This document shows, piece by piece, positions 1 through 10,800 of a stretch of DNA of 24,961 nt. The notes beneath the pieces are model-generated. The model ran no database searches, was not told the origin of the DNA, and was given only the letters and a program-made list of their open reading frames with translations. Each line of letters opens with the position of its first letter. The stretch's first letter is position 1. This DNA comes from Seison nebaliae (taxonomy: Eukaryota > Rotifera > Pararotatoria > Seisonacea > Seisonidae). The position numbers were made by a program, and so were the translations under genes. The stretch is taken from positions 1-24,961 of the forward strand of contig JALJEE010000272.1 in NCBI GenBank assembly GCA_023231475.1, read 5' to 3'.

Positions 1-1216
1 AACATTTGTTTTGCATCGGTTGTTTCACCAATCTGTCATCGGTAAAATGACAATCTTATTTATGATTGTCTTCGAATCTAAGAATTGGATCTCTGTCTTC
101 GATGAATTCTAACAATAAGACATTTATGTCTTACATACATATTGTTAGACAAATATCTTACAAGGAAGGTATCCGATGGGTCCCAACGCAAATTGGAAAT
201 AAAAATAATCAGCATTATTTTCTGCGATATTAACGACTCTCGATCAATTCTAGAATAATTTGTTTTTCTGCTATGAATTTCATTTGGAAAATCATCTACA
301 GGTATTCATCAAATCCAAATTAACCGAGTTGGACAATCGCAACTTCTTCGACGTACAATACCGTACGTTGTAATACTGGTTGAATTCATCCATTCAACAT
401 CTTTGAACTTCTCAGCTCATAAGAATTTTCGTGGAAGATTTCTTGTAAAATTGTACCACCTCTCGTTAATTAATGACCGTTCGTTTCAGAAAAAAAATTT
501 CTTCTTTGGGTTCATTTTACGAAGACTCATTCGTGATTCATCCCACTCACATATGTTACTCAATGTTCATTTGTCTTCATTTTTACTTTTATGTTTTATA
601 AGAACCAAAATAAATTTTCAATTTGAGCATATACAAAGAAAGTATTTGAAAGACTTGGAGATTAGTTTTGGAGTCACTTTCACAAATTTTTCTCAAAAAA
701 CAAAAAAAAATATTAATTATGAATGAAAACCAGAATTCTTACATCCTCTTATTTGAAAATGATATTTGTGAATATGATAAAAAAAATCTTAAAAATAAGC
801 CAAAATTTAAATTTGTTCCGAGAAGTTATTAATAAATTATTAGTCGTTAAACGTTATCAGAAATTCTCAATTAAAAGGATCAATAACTTTAGAACATGTA
901 CTATTTACAACATTTTTATTTATCCACTCTCACTCTTTCGATTTCTTTTTTTTTCTTTGATTGGAGTGGTCTAAACGTGGAATACATGTTACATTATCAA
1001 TTTTCCCAATAAAATTTTTTATTGAATGACGTTTTCACTTTGAAAATTGTCCAAAAGGAAAATTTCCAAAATTTACATAAGGAAAGAACGGAGTAGTAAT
1101 AATTGGAAAGAAAATAAAATTTCGAAGCTTCGATTAATAGGAAATATTTGAGGAATCTACAAAAAATTTAATAAAGAATAATAATTGTTTCTGGATTATA
1201 AGATTTTTATAGAAGA
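1..1216. other. AT-rich 5' flank with no supported gene
   Basis: No exon with recognisable homology was found here. The plus frame 277-726 is open for about 150 codons, which is long for DNA this AT-rich. It has no early ATG, its second half is Phe/Leu/Ser/Lys-rich, and it resembles no family I know. A CTACAG acceptor-like site ends at 300, so an exon of a gene entering from the left cannot be excluded. A nested inverted repeat (109-117 with 140-148, and 118-123 with 126-131) and a 7-bp stem (49-55 with 64-70) lie near the left edge. The last part probably holds the EDC4 promoter, but no clear TATA box is visible. Confidence 0.4.
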
Positions 1217-4200
1217 ATGACTACGCAATCTGAGAGTACGGAATGTACAGTTATATTTACTGTTTTTTAATCTTGCAATTTATTCGTGTTTTGTCAGTTG
1301 TGCTTGAACAAATTGTGGACAAGGAAAGTGCCGAAAGATTGGGATTCTCATTCTCTTTCTATTATCAATGCTCATTATAGTGGGTCACATTTGTTGTACG
1401 TGTTACCAGATGAGATTGGTGAACAATTGAAGATCTGTTCACTTTTCACTGGTCATCATGAACGTGTGTTATGGAAGAATAAAATGAAGAAGGTAATCGA
1501 TGCGAAATTCTTTTACACGAAAGAACCGATTATCGTCGTCTTATTCGTCGATATGAATGACACATTATCGTTATCCGTTGTTGCCATTAATACAAAGAAC
1601 CAAATGGATAAGAAGTTGATGTGTCATGGAACATTCGATGACGATACAGGAAACTTGGATGATTTCCAATTTCAAGTAGTTCCAAATGAACATCGTCAAT
1701 TGAATGCCTGGATCAATCCGAAGGATTGGAAAAGGGATACATTAAATCACGATTTATTAACGATCGTTCTCATCAATAATGGAACAGTTAAATATTATAA
1801 TAAGAATTTAAAAAATTAATTTTTTTACAGATTTTCTATTTGGATTTGTATAAATTGATCTTCAATTATGCAAGTGATCCATTTCACATTAATTTCTCTG
1901 ATAAAAATATTGAAAAGGAAGAATTCTGTCGCATCAAATTCAAAGTTGATGAAAAAGTTTGTTGAAGAAAAATTTATATTTATTTATTTGTTTCTCTTTT
2001 CCAATTCATCGGATCAGATTCGACATTTCGCCACTTGTCCAGATGCGATTAGTCTAATAAAGGAAAATGATAATATTTTATATATTCATTCGATCGGAGT
2101 GGATAATAATGTGAAAATGAGAAAATTGAAACGAATAAAGTTTGGTGGAACAACAAAATTGAACATGTCAACCGACTTGACATCTTTCATTCCATTGGAC
2201 GATTCATATGATATAAAATGTGAAGAATCTTATTGGCGTGTGATCGTTTTAGGTTAAATTAATTTTTGGGATCATTATGTTAATGATAAATAGGTTGGAA
2301 GAATAATAATGTCTTGAAATTTTATGGAAGGAACGGTTCGATGGATTTGAAGGAATGTGAAACTTTGAGTTTTGAAGACAATGTCACAGATCGGAAGATT
2401 ATCCAAGATTCCGCTTCTAGTCATCTCATGATTTATAGCAAAACTTTGCAGGTTAATTTATTTCAAAATAATATTTAGTTTAAATTTGGTATTTTTTTTT
2501 CAACGGAAAAGAAAGTGATTTTGTTAAAAATGAAGCAGAAATTATCATATTTAGTTTCGTCATATCGATATGGAGATAGTTTCGTTGAGACGAAGTATGT
2601 GATGCAATTGAATGTTGATCTTCTCAATTCGGTGTTGTTACCGAGAAATTGTGTCAATCAGTTGAGAGAGACGATTGTCGATAAGAATGCAGAGAAATTG
2701 AAGAAATTCAACCAGTCCGGTCAATCGAAAGAGAAGAATCTTCCTGTTTTATTCTGCTTGGCGTTTGCTGAAATTTATTTCGGGAAGTTTACGATTGATC
2801 CGATGATCACCGCGAGTAATCTTAAGTTTGAAATAATTGAAGCAAAAAATTTGAATCTTTTAAGTGATCAAATGAATCGTCCTGGACTGATGGACGATTT
2901 TTTTCCGATGGCACCTGATGGTAATATGATGGCACCACTTTATCAAAATGAAGGGGTCGAAGAATTCGCACGGAATTTAGAGGATCCATTTAAGATTGAT
3001 GAAGATTTAAATCAAATTGGTAATATTTTTCCTTTTGAAGATTATGAAGATGGTACGTCAGAACCGGATAAAGAAACTCCATCAAAAGAACCGATAGAAG
3101 AAAATAAGAAAAATAAGAACATTAAAGTTTATATGAAATGGAATGATGAAATGATGAATTTTCAGGATAATGGAAATGTTAACAAGGAGTTAATTATGAA
3201 TGAAAATAAACAAGAAAATACGATGAAACTATTCCGTTCGATTTTGGTAAAAGAACTTCATCCGATTTCCAATCGATTATCCAATATTGAAAAACGATTA
3301 GATACGAATGAGAAGAATATGAAGACCTTGACTTTGGAAATGGATTTGATGAAAAACAATGAGCAGAAAGTTATGATGAAAAATAAAAATCAGGAAATTA
3401 ATTTGAAAATGTTGACAAATATATCGAACGTACTGAATAAATTGGAGAACGATTTTCAATTGTTCAAGACATGTCAATTACCAAATACTCAAAAGAAGAT
3501 ATTGGATGAAATGGAAAAATTGAAATTATCACAAGATGATGATTTGGTATCATCGAAAATCGTTGAGAAAATGACGAATATAATTAACGAGAAAGAAATT
3601 GTGGAATCTCTATCGAACGAATTCATTAAAATCGTTTCGAAGGAAGCACAACAGACATGGAGTGGAGAAGTGCAACAGTCGTTTGAGAAACATCTGCCGT
3701 TAATTCTCCAACAAGTATCGTCAGTGTTGAACGAAGGATTGAATGATTATATTCATCAACTTCAAAAACAATTTAATGAACAAGAGAAACAATTTTTGGA
3801 GAGTCGAAATAATTCGTTGAGTATTCAAGATAATTTAATTAATGAATTGAAACGATTGAGTAATGTTTTCCATGAAATTTCGTTGTCAAATGAGAAAAAG
3901 TTTGAAAATTTATTCCAAAAGTTTCCCATAATGTCGACGAATAATGTGGATTGTGGAAAGAAAGATGAATTTCCTTCAAAATTATTGGAAATGCTCCAAA
4001 ACGTTTTAGTCATGTATAAAGATGGTAAGAAGGAACCATTATCGGCTTCCCAACCAACATTGAAACATGATAGACGGAATTCAGAATCATCCACCAATTC
4101 AACATTACCATACGAATGGGGCAATTTGGGAGAATGGTTAGAAGAAGATGTAGACGGTCGAAGTGATTCGACATCTATAACCATGTCTGATCGATCAGCA

Positions 4201-4731
4201 CAAGCAAGATTATCATATGGTCATGAATTAAGAGAGGCACTTCGTGCACCTAAAAACGGTCTACTTTTTAAACTTCTACTTCAGATGGGAACACGACAAT
4301 ATTTGAGACGTGAAGCCGCTTTCCCTAAAACATTCAATTATCGTTATTCATTCAGTCTCCTTCTCAGTCTAACGTTGCTCCTTATGAAACATTTCAACCA
4401 TCGTATAACAATATTACCGTTCAATTTTTTTTCTTAAATTCAAAAACGTATTTTCTCTTTTAATAGTTTATTACATTCGACAATGGAAATATGTTTCTAT
4501 TGGTTCGGAATGAGAATTCCTGTACATCATGAGAGACGCGTCTTTGAGATTATGGAGAAGACGAGAGCGAATTTAGAGAAAATATTAATCATGAAAGAAC
4601 ATCCATTCGATGAAAGCGAACGAGCCATTCTCGAACGATTAGTAGACCGTTTATATGACATCGGTATGAGGGAAACGTTTTCTGGTTTAGGCACATCCCA
4701 ACCACCCATATGGACACAAGGAAGAGAATAA
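1217..4731 (+). CDS. EDC4: Enhancer of mRNA-decapping protein 4 (EDC4/Ge-1), seven exons
   Basis: This is the P-body scaffold that links DCP1/DCP2 and promotes mRNA decapping in the cytoplasm. Inferred exons are 1217-1249, 1298-1786, 1831-1956, 2018-2252, 2294-2451, 2512-4418 and 4467-4731, giving 1070 aa in one frame. Residues 12-360 match the degenerate EDC4 WD40 propeller: DWDSHSLSI then SHLLYVLP, ATCPDAISLI, SYWRVIVLG, and LQKVILLKMK against human QRKVLYVMEL. An acidic linker follows. A coiled coil (about 580-830) contains FEKHLPLILQQVSSVLNEGL then NDYIHQL, which aligns without gaps to the human EDC4 block starting FEKSCQAMFQQI (recalled, not searched). The C-terminal helical domain (about 905-1065) begins YGHELREAL. 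An in-frame stop at 1199 supports ATG 1217 if no upstream exon exists. The last intron is the least certain. The protein is shorter than human EDC4 (about 1400 aa), mainly through the linker. The gene converges on the LEV-10-like gene. Confidence 0.86.
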
Positions 4732-4732
4732 A
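4727..4732 (+). terminator. AATAAA poly(A) signal overlapping the EDC4 stop codon
   Basis: AATAAA is formed by the last sense codon and the TAA stop (4729-4731). Use of this copy would leave almost no 3' UTR. The second copy at 4784-4789 is the likelier one. The hexamer is seen directly; its use is inference. Confidence 0.35.
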
Positions 4733-4783
4733 TTACATTTTTAATAATTTTTGATTCGTAAAATTAAAGGAAATTTTTATAAT

Positions 4784-4789
4784 AATAAA
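4784..4789 (+). terminator. Likely EDC4 poly(A) signal (AATAAA)
   Basis: Canonical hexamer 53 nt after the EDC4 stop, followed by a T-rich tract (4791-4799) that could be the downstream element. Cleavage here would place the EDC4 mRNA end at or inside the last codons of the opposing LEV-10-like gene, whose stop is at 4805-4807. Confidence 0.55.
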
Positions 4790-4804
4790 TATTCTTTTTG
4801 AAAT

Positions 4805-7800
4805 TTAAACAGCGGTGCTACTACTATCGGTTAGACTGTTGTTACTGTTCGTTTTCTTTCGATCGATCGATTGATTGGAATTAGTGGAATTAGATGAATG
4901 TACACTCTTCACTGATCGATTAGTTTCATAGAGTGGCGAATAAAATACATTCAAATCAGATGATGGTGTATGTCGATGATTTGTACTACCAGTTGTATCA
5001 TCAGCTGCTGACAATATATGAGTGTTATAATGACGATTTTCCCAATGAGCGTCTTTGGTGAAAGTGGTGGATTGTAAAGATGGAGGTGTCGTAGTTTTTG
5101 TTGATGGAATACTACTATTCATTGATAATGATAGCGGTGGCATCGGCAATGGATTCTTTAATTTCGACAACGAATTTTTTGATGTTGTTGTCGTTAGTAT
5201 TATTGGAGACGTAGTTGTTGTGATTGGTGTCGACGTTTCATTAATGGAAATTTCATTTCTGATTTCTGAAAAATTTGAATTTCGAAGTTTTGGAGACGAA
5301 TGTTCTGGGAGATTGACGACCATACTAATTTCCGATGGATTATCCAAATCATTATGTAACTGATAATCGATATCTTTCATTGGATATCTCTTGTCGGAAT
5401 CATATGGATTATATTGTTGGGAAGAGAAAGGTTTATCTGACGAATTGGTCATATGATCGATGGGAATGAATGTCGAGAATCGATCGATCATTGGTGATTC
5501 AAATCGTTCGGATTTTAAGGTCGATGATTTCAATATCGGTTTCAACGGTTGTTTCTTTTTGTAATTGACATTCTGCAAATAACTTATTTGATTTTGTTCG
5601 TATCGATCCGATTGTGGTCTGAGTGATGATATTGGTAAATTGGTTGATGGTTTCCCTCCAGATTTCGGAATTTGATGATTTACATTTAAGTTGGATAATG
5701 TTAATCCTTCTGGTTGTGTTTCTCTAATTTTCTTATTTTTACTTTTAGTTGATTGTAAACTGAAACTTCGCATGTCATCTCCAGGATAAATTTTGATTTC
5801 ATTCGTCGAATAATGTTTCGTCTCATCTCCTTTTCTTCGATGACGATGATGTTTCTTTTGACGTGAACGTTTATGTTTCGTCATACGATGATGTAATGGG
5901 GCGGATGATGAAGTCTTCCTCAAATTATGTTTATTATGATCGAGAGATGATGGAAGATAAACATAATTCTTTCTCGTATCCTTTTCAGTGAAAGTGGGAA
6001 TATAATAAGTGGTGGAAGTTGATGAGACGGTCGAGTATTCGGATCTGGTTGAATCGGACGATCGTGAATATGATAACGGATCTGAACATCGTGAAATAAT
6101 TGAATTTTCATAATCTTCCGAATATTTCCTTTCATAAATATTTTCTTCTCTCCTTTTTTTTCTTCTTTTCTTCTTATTCAAATTTTTCAACGACATTTCC
6201 TTCTTCATACCTTTCCGATTCTTCTTACCATCTTTAGTTTGTGGTTGACATTGGAATTTAGAAGAACGATAATTTTCCGAGAATTTCAAATATTCATCGA
6301 CTGAATGTCGATATTTCTTGGAATGTTTATTCGATGAACGTTTAATAGAACTTGTTGACTTATCATAATTTGTAATTTTATTCGATTTTTTATCCTCCGT
6401 TTTCCGATAATTTCTTTTCATCAATTTTTCATATTGTCGTTTATCCGGATAACTTTGTTTGATTTGTCGAGAATTTCGTTGTTTATAATTAGATGATGTC
6501 GGTCGTATAAGATCGACCGATGTATTCGAACCGATCGAACATTGAGAACATGTTGAACAGATCGATTCATGATAATTATCATTAGTTATCGTCTCACCAT
6601 ATGACGGTGTAACAACATGTCGTTGATGATGAGAAGTCCGATATCCATTCTGCATAATTCCGTTTGTGGAGAAAGTATTCCCTTCTCTCAACCATGGCAT
6701 ACAACAACAACAAATATTGATAAGAAATTGAAAGAATGAAGTTCGTTTTCGATCGTGGTAATATCGACCATGTTGATTTCGGTGTGGATATCTATGACGA
6801 TGTTCATGATTATCTTTCTTCCAATTCATTTGCATTGTCTGTTGTTCATTGAAACATTTCTCGCATTGGATAAAAGATAAAGTTTCATCAACATCATTCG
6901 AACTGTTGGTGGTTTGTTGTTTCTCGTCGATAATGGATGAATTGATGGAAGAAGATTTTTCTTTGCTCAATTCTTCACTATGTTGTTGTTCAGTTTGACG
7001 ATAGACACTCCTCAATAATTCACATTCACCACATGAAGATATTTTGGAAGAGATAATTCTATTTTGACTCGTATTATTATTGTTATTATTATCAGAAAAT
7101 TTTTCATCTTTCTTCTCTAACATATGCAATGAATGGAGATTAGGATTATTTCTCTCATACTGCGCGCCGTAATGTTGATGCAAGTGATGATTGCACTGTT
7201 GTTTTTGTTGATGATGACAATGTTGTTTATTGATCTTCCTTTCATTATTATTCATCTCATGCTTCTCACATATTTGAACATCGTTCATGATTAATTTATC
7301 ATTCTGTTCGTAATCGGATGGTAAATGACGCAATTTCATTTTTGATCGTTTCCGCCAACGAGTACATTGATGCATGAATGCCAGAGGACAGCAACGATAA
7401 ATGAGAAGTATGATGAAAGATATTAAGAGGATAATACTTATCAATGTCAATGCAACAATCAAGTATGTTGTTGAATAACTTAAATTGTTTTCACCTATTC
7501 GAGTCATGCACATATCATCGTTGATTTGAGAGAGAGAGAGAGAATGAGAGAGATGAGTGTGAATGGTCAAAAGAGAAGAAGAAGAAAGAAGTTATCAGAA
7601 TAGAAATATGAAAGAAAAAAACAAACATTTTTCTTCATCACTTCCATCATCGCAATGCTTAATTCCATCACAAAGAATATCATGATGAATGCAATACACA
7701 TTATCAGTCTTCAATAGTCGATATAATTCGATTTCATCAACAATTCCTAATACAGATGAGACACATTGCAGGCATGTACCTAATCAAACAGATGAGAAGA

Positions 7801-10800
7801 AAAAAAATCATTTATGAGAAATACAAGAGATGAGGATGGATAAGAAAAGAAGCAGAATTATCCCAAGGAACCATATACAACTTATTGTTTCGTTGAAGAT
7901 TATGCAACTGCATTCGCAGATTATACACATCGGAAAATATTGATTGAATAATAGAAAAAAGATAAAGAGAAGATTGGGAGAATGGAGGAAGAAAGATGAT
8001 GATGATGATGATAAGAAAAAAAATAAAGATGAAAGTTTAACGATTTTCCAGACGAGGTTCTAATAACGTCCAATTTATTCGGAAACCAGTCCCGCCCATA
8101 ATAATTGGTGCTGTAAGGAATCTGTTAGAAAGAAGAATTCAATTTAACAAAGTTTTCATGATGGAATCGAAGTAAATATAATAATGAACTCAAATATTAG
8201 ATTGTCTGAATCGGTAACGAATGTTTCTTGATTAGTAACGCCGTTACAATACTCTCGATATCGATTGGTAAAGAGAGCAACATCAGATGTGCTAATCGGT
8301 TGTCGAATACTATCGATGAACTGAACCGAAGATGAATTGTTAATTGTCGAATCTGTTCCTAATGATTCTTCAATTTCCCTTCTCTCATTACGGAAATATT
8401 GAGTGATGCGTAGAACGGCAATAGAGCAGGAACCTAAAAACAACAAATAACAATTATCATACACTTCTTTTATTTTAGTACGAACGTTTGTTCTGATCGC
8501 TCTCCACGTTGAAATCGGCAAAACTCAAAAGAAAACGCTGTTCCGATTCTGGAGCTCTCAAATGACTTTCAAGTGTTTGTGATGCTTTGTATTTGTGAGG
8601 ATAACGAGGAGAGATCACTGCTCCAGATACTTTTACCCGACGTCTTATTTTTACATTAACAACCGACCGATTCGATTTGTCATTGACGTCTTCTTTCTTC
8701 GAATTCACTGAGTTCACATAAGGTGGGAGAGTTTGACTCGTTTGAACAGGAACAACTGTTCGTGAAGGAAAACAATAAATTACATTTTTTCTTATTCATC
8801 AAAAAATTAGTAACCGACATATTCAGGAAAATTTTCCTGATGAAAAGCATGATTAGATGCAACAATATATTGATATTGACCCGTAAATCCACTCGTTGTG
8901 GGCAATGGAAAAAACGGTTGCCAATGATTAGCTTGAAATCGAATTTCCACCTAACAGTAAAAATTGGAAATTTATTATCTTTTGAAATTTTCTTTCAAAC
9001 TTTATACGTGTCTGGTGGAGTCACAATTGGTGCGGGGGTCATATCACCACAACTATACGAACGAATCGTCCTACCGTCTTGACGAAAACCACCAAGTGGT
9101 TCATGATCGTAAAAATAATCTTTAATCTTAATGAAATTCTCTGACGCTTTCTTCATGAGCATCGTTTGATTTCGATGGTTTCCATTTCCTTCTAATGACA
9201 ATTTCCGCCATTCGTCCACAATTCGTTGTTGAACACATTTGTTTTGGTGTTCGCGATAGCGGAATTGTCGAAGGATTTTTTTCTTTGAACTTTTCTGATG
9301 GAAAAATGTCATTGTAACTTTATCGAACAAACATCTAATAATAATAAATAATAATTATAATTATAATTTGGATAATTAGAAATTATGAAAAATAAAATGA
9401 AACTTGTTATCTGACATAGAATCTAAACGGAAATATGTGAACCAGATTCTCAGTCGTGTTGAATATAAATTTGGATTTTTTATTTGATTATATGCATCAC
9501 GGAAGAGCGCTGCTCTCGCATGTCGTCGCCAACCATGTGAACGGTATCGCCATTCTAACTGAAGTTGTTGGGCATGAGGTATGTGGAATATGTAGGAACA
9601 GTCGACAACTGGTGGATAATTTCTAGGATGCCATGGTGAATTGAAGGAACCAGAATGACGATTAATATCATAAATAAATTTACATTCATCATTTTTCTGT
9701 TTACCTGGAATGTCGTAATCGACGAAGAAAGTAAAATCCATCGTAAATGAATGATCGCGACTAGTTGTATTGTAGACGAGAGATAATAATGGTGCCGATG
9801 CTTTATACCAACTACTTTGACGACTACCACAAACGATATTATCTGGTCTCACCTTTTTCTCATTCGTTTTCTCATCTGAACTTGTCTTTCGAATATTCGC
9901 TTCTTTGACATGTTGATCTGTACCATAAGCGATCGCTGCTAACAAATCAGTCATTGGTGCAGTTCCTGTTATCTCTTGTCCTCTCATATACAATTGAATA
10001 TGTCCATCAGAACAATTCGTCTTTTTCGATGGCATTGTCATTTGAGAGAAACGAATTTTTGCTGCTTCATATGCGGGATAAGCTGTCTGTCCTAACAGAT
10101 ACATTCGACAAATAAGTGGATCTTCTTCAGGTTTATGTCGTGGATTTGGTGGAATACTAAACGATTCAATCGTTTCACTAGTTTTCTTTTCAAATTTTGC
10201 ATTGCAAATTTTTAAATAATTTTCTCGTTCACTGGCATCGCTCAATATGGCAATGTCGCATTCACTTCCACGAATGTGAATTGCGGAAATTCGTCTTCTC
10301 AATCGTTTGTTGAGCGGCATAAAATATTTCGGGAAGAAATCGCGACTTGGTGATATGATTGGATTTAAATGTTTCGAATTATCTTTATATACTAATTGAC
10401 GGTTAATGTCTTTCATTTGTATGAGATCTCGCCGAAATTTAAAATTTGCTATAAAGCCAACTCGATTCGCTATCAAATTCGGCACCGGATATTGAGCTAA
10501 CAACGTTGAATCTTCAGTACGAAATCGGAGATATAATGTCTCATTACTACTAAAATATATTAATTTCTTATGCTTCCCACACAATCGAGCTATCTGCGAT
10601 TCACCGATATTGTCGCCATCGTATAATACCACCGAGTCATATGGACAACTGGAAAAGAGCCGAATGAATAAAATTAGAAAGAAATGAATATAAACTGTTG
10701 TTCGTTCTCCTCCATAAATAATTCAAAATTTTCAAATTCAATTTGTACTCTTTCACCATTACGACCGACGAACTTGTAATCACATAACATATGTTTCGGA

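Noticed and set aside
403-974. Two consecutive plus-strand open frames joined by an ATGA overlap
   Set aside because: The first begins with a non-ATG codon, both are Phe/Leu/Lys/Asn-rich, and neither resembles a family. ATGA coupling is not expected in an animal gene. The long open stretch 277-726 is noted as an unresolved possibility only.
3825-4184. 119-codon minus-strand frame
   Set aside because: It is antisense to the EDC4 coiled-coil coding exon and has no independent support.
5055-5363. 102-codon plus-strand frame rich in Val, Gly and Asp
   Set aside because: It is the complement of Asn/Thr/Ser-rich tail codons of the LEV-10-like gene.
7494-7570. Start of the LEV-10-like tail as a separate gene with its own ATG at 7570
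   Set aside because: The frame upstream of 7494 is intronic. A splice at 7494 restores the last LDLa cysteine and joins the membrane helix to the CUB/LDLa ectodomain.
8723-9082. 119-codon plus-strand frame
   Set aside because: It overlaps CUB4 and CUB5 exons on the other strand, which have clear homology and phase continuity.
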